DNA of 64,000 bases, taken from contig NZ_CP030059.1 in the NCBI RefSeq assembly GCF_015291745.1, positions 6,661,501-6,725,500 of the forward strand. The letters are read 5' to 3'. This document shows positions 8,525 to 18,208 of this stretch, one piece after another (position 1 is the stretch's first letter; each line of letters starts with the position of its first letter). Position numbers and translations under genes: made by a program. Below the pieces are notes generated by a model. The model saw only the letters and a list, made by a program, of their open reading frames with translations. It searched no databases and was not told where the DNA came from. The stretch comes from Bradyrhizobium sp. CCBAU 53351 (GTDB lineage: Bacteria; Pseudomonadota; Alphaproteobacteria; Rhizobiales; Xanthobacteraceae).

Positions 8525-10294
8525 ATGCAGAGCCGGCTTCCCATCATCCTCTTCGCAGCTGTCATGGCGGCGATCCCGTTCGTCCCGGGCATGCCTCCGT
8601 TCTGGATCGTGCTGCTCGACAATATCGGCCTTGCGGCGCTGGTCGCGATGGGCCTCGTGCTGCTGACCGGCGTCGGCGGCCTGACCTCGTTCGGCCAAGC
8701 CGCCTTCGTCGGCTTCGGCGCCTACACCACCGCGGTGCTGTCGACGGCCTATGGCCTGTCGCCCTGGCTGACGCTGCCGCTGTCGCTGGCAGTCAGCGGA
8801 TCATTGGCGGTGCTGCTCGGCCTGATCACCGTCCGCCTCTCCGGCCATTATCTGCCGCTCGGCACGCTCGCCTGGGGGCTCGGCCTGTTCTACCTGTTCA
8901 GCAAGCTGGAGTTTCTCGGCCGCAACGACGGCATCTCGGCGATCCCGCCGCTGTCGATCGGCACGTTCAAGATGCTGTCGCCCGGCTCGATCTATTACGC
9001 GATCTGGGTCGCCGTGATCCTCTCGGCCCTGCTGACGATGAACCTGCTGGACTCCCGCACCGGCCGCGCCATCCGCGCGCTGCGCCGCGGCCATGTCGCG
9101 GCCGAGGCATTCGGCGTGCACACGCCGCGTGCCAAGCTGCTGGTGTTCATCCATGCCGCCGTGCTCGCCGGCCTCTCGGGGTGGCTCTACGCGCATCTCC
9201 AGCGCGCGGTGAACCCGACGCCGTTCGGTGCGCAGGCGGGCATCGAATATCTCTTCATCGCGGTGGTCGGCGGCGCCGGCTATGTCTGGGGCGGCGTGCT
9301 GGGCGCGGCCATCGTCGTGGTCTTGAAAGAAGTGCTGCAGAGCTATCTGCCGCTGATCCTGCCCGGCTCCGGCCAGGTCGAGACCATCGTGTTCGGCATC
9401 ATGCTGGTCGCGCTGCTGCAGCTTGCACCCGGCGGCCTCTGGCCCTGGCTGATGTCCTTCCTGCCGGAGCGGACGAGCGGCAAGAAGCCCGACACCTCCC
9501 TGAAGCTCGAGCAGCGCACCCGCGCACCCGGCGAGAGCAGCATCCTGCTCCAGGTCGACAAGGCGCGAAAACAGTTCGGCGGCGTGGTCGCGGTCAACAA
9601 CGTCTCCTTCGACGTCCAGGCCCGCGAGATCGTCGCGCTGATCGGCCCGAACGGCGCCGGCAAGAGCACCACCTTCAACCTGATCACCGGCGTGCTGTCG
9701 GCGACGTCAGGCTCGGTCTCGGTGCTCGGCAAGAAGGTCGACAAGGCGCCGCCGCAGGAGATCGTCAAGCTCGGCATCTCCAGGACCTTCCAGCATGTGA
9801 AGCTGGTTCCCGACATGACCGTATTGGAGAACGTCGCGATCGGCGCGCATCTGCGCGGCCATTCCGGGCCGATCTCCTCGATGCTGCGGCTCGATCGCGC
9901 CGACGAGGCAAAGCTGCTTGCGGAGGCCGCCCGTCAGATCGAGCGCGTCGGCCTCACCGAGCAGATGCACCAGCTCGCGGGCTCGCTCTCGCTGGGACAA
10001 CAACGCATCGTCGAGATCGCCCGCGCGCTCTGCGTCGATCCGATGCTGCTGCTGCTCGACGAGCCCGCCGCGGGCCTGCGCCACATGGAGAAGCAGCGGC
10101 TAGCTGCGCTGCTTCGCGAGCTGCGCGACGGCGGCATGAGCGTGCTCTTGGTCGAGCACGACATGGGCTTCGTCATGAACCTCGCCGACCGCATCGTGGT
10201 GCTCGATTTCGGCACCAAGATCGCGGAAGGCACCCCCGCCACGATCAAGACCAATCCCGAAGTGATCAAGGCCTATCTCGGAGTGGCGGCATGA
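8525..10294 (+). CDS. Fused LivM permease - LivG ATPase of ABC importer
   Basis: This is a single 589-aa chain combining two subunits. Residues 1 to about 320 are a LivM-type permease ([22 protein letters not shown] near 50; the coupling loop [24 protein letters not shown] near 180). Residues about 340-589 are an ABC ATPase with Walker [10 protein letters not shown] near 377, the Q-loop [10 protein letters not shown], the signature LSLGQQ near 490, Walker [12 protein letters not shown] and the LivG/F-type H-loop VEHDM. There is no stop or frameshift between the halves. The LivF gene starts at an ATGA overlap with its stop. Such LivM-LivG fusions occur in Bradyrhizobium, so this is a genuine fused gene rather than an assembly artefact. 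Confidence 0.92.
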   Translation: MQSRLPIILFAAVMAAIPFVPGMPPFWIVLLDNIGLAALVAMGLVLLTGVGGLTSFGQAAFVGFGAYTTAVLSTAYGLSPWLTLPLSLAVSGSLAVLLGLITVRLSGHYLPLGTLAWGLGLFYLFSKLEFLGRNDGISAIPPLSIGTFKMLSPGSIYYAIWVAVILSALLTMNLLDSRTGRAIRALRRGHVAAEAFGVHTPRAKLLVFIHAAVLAGLSGWLYAHLQRAVNPTPFGAQAGIEYLFIAVVGGAGYVWGGVLGAAIVVVLKEVLQSYLPLILPGSGQVETIVFGIMLVALLQLAPGGLWPWLMSFLPERTSGKKPDTSLKLEQRTRAPGESSILLQVDKARKQFGGVVAVNNVSFDVQAREIVALIGPNGAGKSTTFNLITGVLSATSGSVSVLGKKVDKAPPQEIVKLGISRTFQHVKLVPDMTVLENVAIGAHLRGHSGPISSMLRLDRADEAKLLAEAARQIERVGLTEQMHQLAGSLSLGQQRIVEIARALCVDPMLLLLDEPAAGLRHMEKQRLAALLRELRDGGMSVLLVEHDMGFVMNLADRIVVLDFGTKIAEGTPATIKTNPEVIKAYLGVAA

Positions 10295-11022
10295 GCGCGC
10301 TGTTGTCCGTCGCCGACGCCCACGTCGCCTATGGCAAGGTCGAAGCGGTTCGCTCGGTCTCGCTCGAGGTCGGCGCCAACCAGATCGTCACCATCGTCGG
10401 CGCCAACGGCGCCGGCAAGACCACGCTGCTCTCGGCCATCATGGGCATCCTGCCGCTGAAAGGCCGCGTCGCCTTTGCGGGGCAGGACCTGGCGCGGCTC
10501 GACATCGAGGACCGCGTCGCGATGGGCCTCGGCCTCGTCCCCGAGCACCGCGAATTGTTCGTGACCATGAATGTCGAGGACAATCTCGAGCTTGGCGCCT
10601 TCCGCATCGAGAGGTCCAAGGCGAAGGCCTCGATGGAGCGCGTTTACACGCTGTTTCCGCGGCTGAAGGAGCGGCGCAAGCAGCTCGCCGGCACGCTGTC
10701 GGGCGGCGAGCAGCAGATGCTCGCAATGGGCCGCGCGCTGATGGGCGCGCCGAAACTGCTGATGCTGGACGAGCCGAGCCTCGGCCTCGCCCCGATCATC
10801 GTCGCCGACATCTTCCGCATCGTCACGGAGCTGCGCAGCAGCGGCGTCTCCGTGCTGCTTGTCGAGCAGAACGCGCAGGCCGCACTGAAGATCGCGGACC
10901 AGGCTTACGTGATGGAGCTCGGCGAGTTCGTGCTCAGCGGCAAGGCCAGCGACATCGCCGCGAACGAGCGGGTCGCGGCGAGCTATCTCGGCTTCCAGCA
11001 TGAAGGTGAAAGCGCGGTTTAG
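10291..11022 (+). CDS. ABC transporter ATP-binding protein (LivF family)
   Basis: This is the second ATPase of the importer (243 aa), encoded at an ATGA overlap with the fused LivM-LivG gene, which points to translational coupling. Walker A is GANGAGKTT near residue 37, the signature LSGGEQQMLAMGRAL near 138, Walker B LLMLDEPSLGLAP near 157, and the H-loop region reads LLVEQNA as usual for LivF. With the fused chain and LivH it makes a complete membrane core. The matching binding protein is probably the product of the gene at 22904, about 12 kb away. Confidence 0.93.
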   Translation: MSALLSVADAHVAYGKVEAVRSVSLEVGANQIVTIVGANGAGKTTLLSAIMGILPLKGRVAFAGQDLARLDIEDRVAMGLGLVPEHRELFVTMNVEDNLELGAFRIERSKAKASMERVYTLFPRLKERRKQLAGTLSGGEQQMLAMGRALMGAPKLLMLDEPSLGLAPIIVADIFRIVTELRSSGVSVLLVEQNAQAALKIADQAYVMELGEFVLSGKASDIAANERVAASYLGFQHEGESAV

Positions 11023-11039
11023 CGCTGGCGAACTCCCCC

Positions 11040-11060
11040 TTTCTTCCCTTGTGGAAGAAG
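11040..11060. terminator. Weak hairpin between convergent genes
   Basis: TTCTTCC (11041-11047) and GGAAGAA (11053-11059) form a short stem in the 71-base gap between the LivF gene and the convergent PPOX-fold gene. There is no clear T tract, so it is only a possible shared transcription end. Confidence 0.35.
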
Positions 11061-11093
11061 GTGGCGGAGCGTGTCGTCTCTTCTACTTGAAGA

Positions 11094-11717
11094 TCAACCG
11101 GCTGTCTTCTCCCCCTTCAACGCCGCGACCTCCGCCTCGAGCTCCGCGATCCTGGCATCCCTCGCCGCCAGCGCGGCCGCAACATCGCCCGCATCGAACT
11201 TCTGCGGAATGTGCTGCGGGCAGTTGGTGTCCCACGCCGTAATCTTGAACAGGATCACCTGTTCTGGGCGGGCGCGGTATCCCTTCGGCATCAGCGACGT
11301 TGTCAGCGCTACGTCGTCCTCGACGATTCGCGCCTCGCCCCAGATCTTCACGCGGCGGCGGTGGGCATAATCCATCACGAAAATGTAGGCCTTGGGATTC
11401 TCCGACAGGTTGCCTTGCGTGATGTATTGCCGGTTGCCGGCGTAGTCGGTGAAGGCCAGGGTCTGCTTGTCCAGCACCTTCAGGAAGCCCTTGGGCCCGC
11501 CGCGGTGCTGGATGTAAGGCTGGCCGTCGGCCGAAGCGGTGGCAAAGTAGAAGCTGTTGGCGTCGGCGAGGAACGCCGCGAGGTTCTCATCGACCTCGGT
11601 GCGCCATCCTCGCTGCTCGGCGTGGGCGTAGCCTTCGCGCGATCCCTTTCGGGTCTGGATCGCTTTCACCGCCGGCGAGAAGGCGACGTCGCTGGCGTAG
11701 GTGTGAGTTGCCGTCAT
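11094..11717 (-). CDS. Pyridoxamine 5'-phosphate oxidase-fold (flavin-binding) protein
   Basis: This 207-aa cytoplasmic protein has a split-barrel FMN-binding fold. Recognisable parts are FLADANSFYFATASADGQPYIQHRGGPKGFLKVLD (about residues 48-82) and the strand set with AYIFVMDYAHRRRVKIWGEARIVED, which match the general-stress / PNPOx-like family rather than true PdxH. The last 30 residues (ALAARDARIAELEAEVAALKGEK) form a predicted coiled coil, an add-on often seen in this subgroup. It is divergent from a LysR gene at 11839, which may regulate it. Its substrate is unknown. Confidence 0.8.
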   Translation of the reverse strand: MTATHTYASDVAFSPAVKAIQTRKGSREGYAHAEQRGWRTEVDENLAAFLADANSFYFATASADGQPYIQHRGGPKGFLKVLDKQTLAFTDYAGNRQYITQGNLSENPKAYIFVMDYAHRRRVKIWGEARIVEDDVALTTSLMPKGYRARPEQVILFKITAWDTNCPQHIPQKFDAGDVAAALAARDARIAELEAEVAALKGEKTAG

Positions 11718-11802
11718 CGGAATAGCTCCTGAAATTCCGCCGCATTGCTGCGTCTTTCACCGCATAATCTGGACCTTTCCGGCGTTAAAACAATCGAGCG
11801 GC

Positions 11803-11831
11803 TTGACACTTCATCGTTGCAGTATATGCAA
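11803..11831 (+). promoter_or_regulatory. Candidate promoter and LysR-type box upstream of the LysR gene
   Basis: TTGACA (11803-11808) is followed after 16 bases by TATGCA (11825-11830), a possible sigma-70 promoter. The palindrome TTGCAGTATATGCAA (11817-11831) fits the T-N11-A pattern of LysR binding sites and overlaps the -10 region, suggesting autoregulation. The predicted transcript start would be almost at the ATG at 11839. Confidence 0.5.
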
Positions 11832-11838
11832 TAATGCC

Positions 11839-12723
11839 ATGGACCGCCTCGAAGCAATGCACGTCTTCGTCACCGTCGCCGATCTCAGCGGTTTTGCGCC
11901 GGCGGCGCGCAAGCTGCGGCTATCGCCCTCGGCGGTGACGCGGATGATCGCGGCGCTGGAGGAGCATCTCGGCGCCCGGCTGCTGCAGCGGACCACGCGG
12001 CAGGTAACGTTGACCGACGTCGGCGCGCGCTATCTCGAACGCGCGCGGCGCATCCTCGCCGATGTCGAGGAGGCCGACGGCTCCGCGCGCGAGGAGCGCA
12101 ACCGGCCGAGCGGGCGGCTGGTGGTCTCGGCCCCCGTCGGCTTCGGCCGGCTGCATGTCGGGCCGGTCATGACCGATTATCTCAAGCGCTATCCCGAGGT
12201 CACCGCCGAGCTCAGGCTGTCGGATAACCTCGTCAATCTCGTCGAGGACGCCGTCGACGCCGCAGTGCGGATCGGCCACCTCGCCGATTCCTCGCTGGTG
12301 GCGCGCCAGGTCGGCGAGATGCGGCGGATCGTGGTGGCGGCGCCGGGCTATCTGAAACGGCATGGCGAGCCGAAGACCCCACAGGAATTGCTCGCGCATC
12401 AGACCATCGCATTCGGCCCATCCACGACCTGGCGCTTCGTGCAGGACGGCCGCGAGATCGAGGTGGCGCCGAACCCGCGCTTCGCCAGCAACAGCGCCGA
12501 CGCGGCCCTGCAATATGCCGAAGCCGGCGGCGGCGTGACGCGCGTGCTGGCCTATCAGGCCGCCGAGGGGCTGAAGCGTGGGCGGCTCAGAATCGTGCTC
12601 GCAGCATACGAGCAGCCGACGCTGCCGATCCACATCGTCTATCCGACCTCGCGCCTGCTCTCGGCCAAGGTGCGCGCGTTCATCGATCTCGTGGTGGAAA
12701 GGGCGGAGTGGCGGTTCGGGTAG
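11839..12723 (+). CDS. LysR-family transcriptional regulator
   Basis: This 294-aa regulator has the standard layout. The N-terminal winged HTH is at residues 1-60 (MDRLEAMHVFVTVADLSGFAP is typical, then LRLSPSAVTRMIAALEEHLGARLLQRTTRQVTLTD). The C-terminal LysR-type effector domain begins near residue 90 (GRLVVSAPVGFGRLHV, IGHLADSSLVARQVGEMRRIVVAAPGYL). The subgroup resembles the DsdC/AaeR-like group near flavoprotein genes. The start at ATG 11839 matches the family N-terminus. The divergent PPOX-fold gene is its most likely target. The effector is unknown. Confidence 0.9.
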   Translation: MDRLEAMHVFVTVADLSGFAPAARKLRLSPSAVTRMIAALEEHLGARLLQRTTRQVTLTDVGARYLERARRILADVEEADGSAREERNRPSGRLVVSAPVGFGRLHVGPVMTDYLKRYPEVTAELRLSDNLVNLVEDAVDAAVRIGHLADSSLVARQVGEMRRIVVAAPGYLKRHGEPKTPQELLAHQTIAFGPSTTWRFVQDGREIEVAPNPRFASNSADAALQYAEAGGGVTRVLAYQAAEGLKRGRLRIVLAAYEQPTLPIHIVYPTSRLLSAKVRAFIDLVVERAEWRFG

Positions 12724-12730
12724 GTCTCGT

Positions 12731-12860
12731 GTCCCGGACGCGCTGCAATGCGTAGCGTTGCTGCGCAGAGCCGGCACCCAGACCGCGGTACTGTAGCATG
12801 TCGATGGATGGGCCCCGGCTCTGCGGAGCGGCAATTCGCGCCGCACCGCGTCCGGGGCAC
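12731..12860. repeat. Dispersed palindromic repeat (GTCCCGGACGCG type)
   Basis: The outer arms GTCCCGGACGCG (12731) and CGCGTCCGGGGCAC (12847) are near complements. The interior holds CTGCGCAGAGCCGG and GGCCCCGGCTCTGCGGAGC, also complementary, so the whole folds into a long double hairpin. A partial copy is at 29468-29548. It lies between two convergent genes. Confidence 0.75.
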
Positions 12861-12869
12861 GGGAGAGCA

Positions 12870-13289
12870 TCACCCCTTCTTCGGCACCACGCGGAACGTG
12901 CCGCTCGCCCGGGCGATCACGGCGTCGTCGGCCTTTGCGAGGCATTGCGCGAAGCAGATCGTGTTGCCGGTCTTGATCGCCTCGCCCTCGAGCGCGAGCC
13001 ATTGGCCGATCTCGGCGGCGCCGGCATAGTCGACCGACAGCGAGATCGTCACGAACGACGTGGTCCATCCCGTCGCCTGCGCGCAACTGTAGCCCATGGC
13101 GGCATCGGCCAGCGCCGCGATCAACCCGCCGTGGATCAATCCGCGCGCGTTGGTGTGCGGCGTCGCCAGCCGCAATCCCACGGTGACGCCCTTGTCGGTC
13201 TTCTTCGAATAGAGCGGCTCCCAGGGATCGGTAAGCGGCGCCTTGCGGAAATGCGGCTCGAAGCCGGCGGGGATGTCGGAAGAGGTCAT
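12870..13289 (-). CDS. Hotdog-fold acyl-CoA thioesterase (PaaI family)
   Basis: This 139-aa single hotdog-domain protein is predicted to hydrolyse acyl- or aryl-CoA thioesters. The catalytic/dimer stretch HTNARGLIHGGLIAALADAAMGYS (about residues 45-68) is the PaaI/YbgC-like signature HGG-x-x-A-x-x-D. The C-terminal strands (TISLSVDYAGAAEIG) match too. It is convergent with the LysR gene, separated by a palindromic repeat, and stands alone between regulators and pobA. A role in aromatic CoA recycling would fit the neighbourhood but is inference. Confidence 0.85.
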   Translation of the reverse strand: MTSSDIPAGFEPHFRKAPLTDPWEPLYSKKTDKGVTVGLRLATPHTNARGLIHGGLIAALADAAMGYSCAQATGWTTSFVTISLSVDYAGAAEIGQWLALEGEAIKTGNTICFAQCLAKADDAVIARASGTFRVVPKKG

Positions 13290-13398
13290 GGCTGTCTCGC
13301 GTTGCTGAGGTCGGAAGCATTGAACGCGACAGCCGTAACGAACGCATCAATTACAAAGTTTTAAACGGGATTTGCGCAGATGTTTGAAACCGGCTCGG

Positions 13399-13488
13399 CC
13401 GTCATTGCGAGGAGCTCTTGCGACGAAGCAGTCCAGACTGTCTCCGCGGAGAGATTTCTGGATTGCTTCGCTCCGCTCGCAATGACGG
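13399..13488. repeat. Dispersed palindromic repeat (CGTCATTGCGA type)
   Basis: The arms CGTCATTGCGA and TCGCAATGACG (ending at 13487) enclose a second complementary pair containing CGAAGCA-TCCAGA and TCTGGATTGCTTCG. This is a repeat type abundant in Bradyrhizobium and Rhodopseudomonas genomes. It lies just downstream of pobA. Confidence 0.8.
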
Positions 13489-13508
13489 AGGATCCGGTAA
13501 CGACGTGC

Positions 13509-14758
<1,250 letters not shown>

Positions 14759-14872
14759 GTTTGGGCAAAAGGGGAGCGATGGTCGCCCGGGCAGCGACAA
14801 ATCCATGCAACATGGCTGACGTAGATGGCGCGCCGAGGCGTGTGCCAATTCCGGCTTGAACGCGCCGGCCAA

Positions 14873-14892
14873 TTAGATAACATGTTAATTAA
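14873..14892. promoter_or_regulatory. Second palindrome upstream of the TRAP operon
   Basis: TTAGATAACA (14873-14882) and TGTTAATTAA (14883-14892) form a 20-bp palindrome centred on AACATGTT with two mismatched pairs. It lies about 50 bases before the DctP-type gene, a plausible operator or promoter position. The half-site ATAAC is oriented opposite to that in the other operators. Confidence 0.4.
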
Positions 14893-14940
14893 CGAGACCG
14901 GGCCATCGAAGCCCGCCGTCGAAACAGGGAGAGATGCGTG

Positions 14941-15957
14941 ATGAGAAAAGCCTGTCTGGCATTGCTGCTGGCCGCGAGCGTGACGCCTGCCTTGGCGCAG
15001 GACAAGACCTTCGATTTGAAGATCTCGCACTGGGTGCCCGCCTCGCATCCGCTGCAGAAGTCGCTGGAGGACTGGGCCGCGGCGGTCGAGAAGGATTCCG
15101 GCGGCACCATCAAGGGCAAGGTGTTTCCCGCCCAGCAGCTCGGCAAGGCGTTCGACCATTACGACATGGCGCGGGACGGCATTGCCGACGTCACCTACGT
15201 CAATCCCGGCTACCAGCCCGGCCGCTTCCCGATCATCGGCGCCGGCGAACTGCCGTTCCTGATCTCGGACGCCAAGGGCGGCTCGATGGGGCTGGACGCC
15301 TGGTATCGCAAATACGCCGAGAAGGAGATGAAGGACGTCAAATACTGCCTCGCCTTCGTCCACTCGCCCTCCTCCTTCCATTCCAAGACCAAGAAGATCG
15401 TCATGCCCGAAGACGTAAAGGGCATGAAGATCCGCCCGGCGCACGCCACCATGGCGAACTTCGTCACCTCGCTCGGCGGCACCAACGTGCAGTCCTCGGC
15501 ACCGGAAGTTCGCGACATCATCGAGCGCGGTGTGGCCGACGGCGTCACCTTCCCCTGGGGCTCCCTGGTGCTGTTCGGCATCGACAAGGTGACCAAATAC
15601 GACATGGAGGCGCCGCTCTACACCACGACCTTCGTGTTCGTGATCAACAAGGACAAGTACAATGCGATGTCCGACAAGCAGAAGGCCGCGATCGACAAGA
15701 ACTGCTCCGTCGAGATGGCCGGCGTGGTCGGCGAGCACTGGGGCAAGTTCGAGGATGCCGGCATCGACAAGGTGAAGGCCGAATCCGGCCACGAGGTCTA
15801 CAAGCTGACACCCGAGCAGACCGCCGCCTGGAAGAAGGCCGCCGAGCCGCTGGTGAAGACTTGGAGCGAGGGCGCCAAGAAGGGCGGCGCCGATCCCGAT
15901 GCCGCGCTGGCGGAGCTCAAGGCCTCGCTGAAGAAGTACAACGCGCTGGCGGAGTGA
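14941..15957 (+). CDS. TRAP transporter periplasmic binding protein (DctP family; TarP-like)
   Basis: This periplasmic solute receptor (338 aa) belongs to a tripartite ATP-independent transporter. The signal peptide is residues 1-20 (ending ALAQ). The mature part shows the DctP fold: LKISHWVPASHPLQKSLEDWAAAVEKDSGG at the N-terminus, the PAQQLGKAFDHYDMARDGIADVTYVNPGY segment and the MKIRPAHATMANFVTSLGGTNVQSSAPEVRD region that carries the carboxylate-binding Arg. GGGAGAG precedes the ATG at 14941. A TRAP receptor (TarP) is known for p-coumarate-type ligands in the related R. palustris locus. The permease genes follow after a 212-base gap filled by a repeat. Confidence 0.9.
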   Translation: MRKACLALLLAASVTPALAQDKTFDLKISHWVPASHPLQKSLEDWAAAVEKDSGGTIKGKVFPAQQLGKAFDHYDMARDGIADVTYVNPGYQPGRFPIIGAGELPFLISDAKGGSMGLDAWYRKYAEKEMKDVKYCLAFVHSPSSFHSKTKKIVMPEDVKGMKIRPAHATMANFVTSLGGTNVQSSAPEVRDIIERGVADGVTFPWGSLVLFGIDKVTKYDMEAPLYTTTFVFVINKDKYNAMSDKQKAAIDKNCSVEMAGVVGEHWGKFEDAGIDKVKAESGHEVYKLTPEQTAAWKKAAEPLVKTWSEGAKKGGADPDAALAELKASLKKYNALAE

Positions 15958-15985
15958 GGCCGGGCTGCGGCCGCGCGCTCGCTGC

Positions 15986-16105
15986 ACCTCTCCCGCTTGC
16001 GGGAGAGGTTCGCGCCGAAGGCGCGGGTGAGGGCTTTCTCCTCTTGGGGGTTCTCGATTGTGGAAGCACCCTCTCCCCAACCCTCCCCCGCAAGCGGGGG
16101 ACGGA
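15986..16105. repeat. Dispersed repeat (CCTCTCCCGC-TT-GCGGGAGAGG hairpin type) inside TRAP operon
   Basis: A perfect 10-bp-arm hairpin at 15987-16008 is followed by the usual GGCGCGGGTGAGGG segment and a second, inverted part ending in CCCTCCCCCGCAAGCGGGGGA. It fills the gap between the receptor gene and the small permease gene. Related copies are at 18028-18176 and 24148-24293. Confidence 0.8.
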
Positions 16106-16169
16106 GCGCACCTTCTTCGCGGCAACAGCTGAACCCAGCTTCGCTAATTCTAGATAGGACTCATCGCCC

Positions 16170-16679
16170 ATGAAGCGCTCCTGGATGGACCGCATCATCG
16201 ACACGATCGAATGGATCGCGGCCGGCTTCGTCGGCATTGTCGCGCTCGACATCTTCCTGTCGGTGCTGCTGCGCAACACGCTGAACTATTCGATCCCCGA
16301 CAGCTTCGACATCGGCCGCATGCTGCTCGGCATCCTCATTTTCTGGGGCATCGCGGCGACCTCCTATCGCGGCACCCACATCACGGTCGACCTCGTCTGG
16401 GGCAATGTCGGGCCGCGCTATCAGCGCTGGATCGACGTGTTCGCAACCTTGGTTCTGCTGTTCGTCGTCACCGTGCAGACCTGGACGCTGTTCGACAAGG
16501 TGCGCGGCACCTACAACGACAACGTCCAGACCTTCGACATGCACATGCCGACCTGGCCGTTCTTCGCGATCGCCTGGATCGGCGACGTTTCCGCCGTGCT
16601 GCTGATCGCGATCCGCACCTACCGATTGATCTTCCATCCTGAAGACATGCACGATCCCAAATTGAAGGCGACGGAGTAA
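16170..16679 (+). CDS. TRAP transporter small permease (DctQ family)
   Basis: This 169-aa inner-membrane subunit bridges receptor and large permease. It has four predicted membrane helices (about 14-36, 50-67, 88-108, 128-150) and the DctQ hallmarks LLRNTLNYSIPDSFDIGRMLLGILIFWGIAATSYRGTHI, with the conserved arginine-histidine motif before the second half. The large-permease gene follows two bases after the stop, so the two are co-translated. The receptor gene upstream is separated by a repeat element. Confidence 0.9.
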   Translation: MKRSWMDRIIDTIEWIAAGFVGIVALDIFLSVLLRNTLNYSIPDSFDIGRMLLGILIFWGIAATSYRGTHITVDLVWGNVGPRYQRWIDVFATLVLLFVVTVQTWTLFDKVRGTYNDNVQTFDMHMPTWPFFAIAWIGDVSAVLLIAIRTYRLIFHPEDMHDPKLKATE

Positions 16680-16681
16680 TC

Positions 16682-18001
16682 ATGAGCACCGATGCCGTCG
16701 CCTTAATCGGCTTCGTTTCCCTGTTCGCCCTGATGCTGCTGCGCGTGCCGGTCGGCATGGCCATGGGCCTCGTCGGCGTCTCCGGCTTCGCCTATCTGGT
16801 CAACGGCAATGCTGCGCTGAAGCTGGTCGGCCAGACCTCGATGCGCACGGTCACCGACTACACGTTCGGCGTCATCCCGATGTTCCTGCTGATGGGCTCG
16901 TTCGTGTCCAATTCCGGCATGAGCCGCGAGCTGTTCCGCGCCGCCAACGGTTTCGTCGGACACTTGCGCGGCGGGCTCGGAATCGCCACCGTCGGCGCCT
17001 GCGGCGGCTTTGCCGCGATCTGCGGCTCATCGGTCGCGACCGCCGCGACCTTCTCCGCCGTCGCTTACCCCGAGATGCGCCGCTTCGGCTATCCGCAGTC
17101 GTTTGCGACCGGCGTGATCGCCGCGGGCGGCACGCTCGGCGCGATGCTGCCGCCCTCCACCGTGCTCGCCGTCTACGGCATCATCACCGAGCAGGACATC
17201 GGCAAGCTGTTCATCGCCGGCATCATTCCGGGCCTGCTGGCGATGTCGATGTACATGATCACGATCTTCCTGATCGGCTATTTCCGGCCCGACTTCCTGC
17301 CCAAGGGCAAGGTGACGCCATGGCGTGAGCGCTTTGCCGGCCTGAAGGAGATCTGGGCGCCGGTGCTGCTGTTCGTGTTCGTGATCGGCGGCCTCTATGG
17401 CCTGCCCTTCCTGCCGCGCTTCACGCCGACGGAAGCCGGCGGCGTCGGTGCCGCGGGCGCCTTCATCATCGGCGTGGTCACCGGGCGGCTCGACCGCGAG
17501 AAGATCCTGGCCTCGCTGCTGCAGGCGACACGCACCGCAGCCGCCGTCTTCACCGTGCTGATCGGCGCGCTGATCTTCGGCTATTTCCTCACGGTGACGC
17601 AGACGCCGCAGAAAGTGACCGAGTTCCTCACCGGCCTTGGCCTGGGCAGCTACGGCGTGCTGGCGCTGATCATGGTGATGTATCTCGTGCTCGGCTGCCT
17701 GATGGACGCCATGGCGATGATCATCCTCACCGTGCCCATCATCTTCCCCGTCATCACCCATCTCGGCTTCGACCCGATCTGGTTCGGCGTCATCATCGTG
17801 ATGACCGTGGAGCTCGGCCTGATCCACCCGCCGGTCGGCATGAACGTCTTTGTCATCAAGAGCGTGGTGAAGGACGTCTCCTTCTCCACGATCTTCAAGG
17901 GCGTGATCCCGTTCGTGGTCACCGATCTGATCCGCCTCGTGATCCTGATCGCCTTCCCGCTGCTGGCGACCTGGCTGCCGACACGGATGATGGCGAATTA
18001 G
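16682..18001 (+). CDS. TRAP transporter large permease (DctM family)
   Basis: This 439-aa sodium-coupled transport subunit has about twelve membrane helices. It shows the family stretches RVPVGMAMGLVGVSGFAYL near the N-terminus, FGVIPMFLLMGSFVSNSGMSRELF (about 60-83), GGFAAICGSSVATAATFSAVAYPEM (about 103-127), GTLGAMLPPSTVLAVYGIITEQDIGKLFIAGIIPG and the C-terminal PVIFPVITHLGFDPIWFGVIIVMTVELGLIHPPVGMN-like segment. The gene is tightly coupled to the DctQ-type gene. With the receptor at 14941 this forms a complete DctPQM system. Confidence 0.93.
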   Translation: MSTDAVALIGFVSLFALMLLRVPVGMAMGLVGVSGFAYLVNGNAALKLVGQTSMRTVTDYTFGVIPMFLLMGSFVSNSGMSRELFRAANGFVGHLRGGLGIATVGACGGFAAICGSSVATAATFSAVAYPEMRRFGYPQSFATGVIAAGGTLGAMLPPSTVLAVYGIITEQDIGKLFIAGIIPGLLAMSMYMITIFLIGYFRPDFLPKGKVTPWRERFAGLKEIWAPVLLFVFVIGGLYGLPFLPRFTPTEAGGVGAAGAFIIGVVTGRLDREKILASLLQATRTAAAVFTVLIGALIFGYFLTVTQTPQKVTEFLTGLGLGSYGVLALIMVMYLVLGCLMDAMAMIILTVPIIFPVITHLGFDPIWFGVIIVMTVELGLIHPPVGMNVFVIKSVVKDVSFSTIFKGVIPFVVTDLIRLVILIAFPLLATWLPTRMMAN

Positions 18002-18027
18002 GAGACGTGATAGAGCGGCGAGTTATC

Positions 18028-18176
18028 TTCCCCTCTCCCCCTGTGGGAGAGGGTGGCTCGCCGCGATAGCGGCGAGACGGGTGAGGGGTCTCTCTCCGCA
18101 TGCACCTGCGTTTGCGGAAGCAACCCCTCATCCGGCGCTTCGCGCCACCTTCTCTCACAAGGGGAGAAGTTAGGGC
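18028..18176. repeat. Dispersed repeat (CTCTCCC/GGGAGAGG type), copy 2
   Basis: CCCTCTCCCCCTGTGGGAGAGGG-like and CTTCTCTCACAAGGGGAGAAG-like hairpins flank the segment GGTGAGGG ... CCCCTCATCCGGCGCTTCGCGCC. It lies between the TRAP operon and the DUF3237 gene. The longest quoted arms are imperfect complements. Confidence 0.75.
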
Positions 18177-18208
18177 AGTGGCGCACTGCGATACATTGGA
18201 GGCGACCG

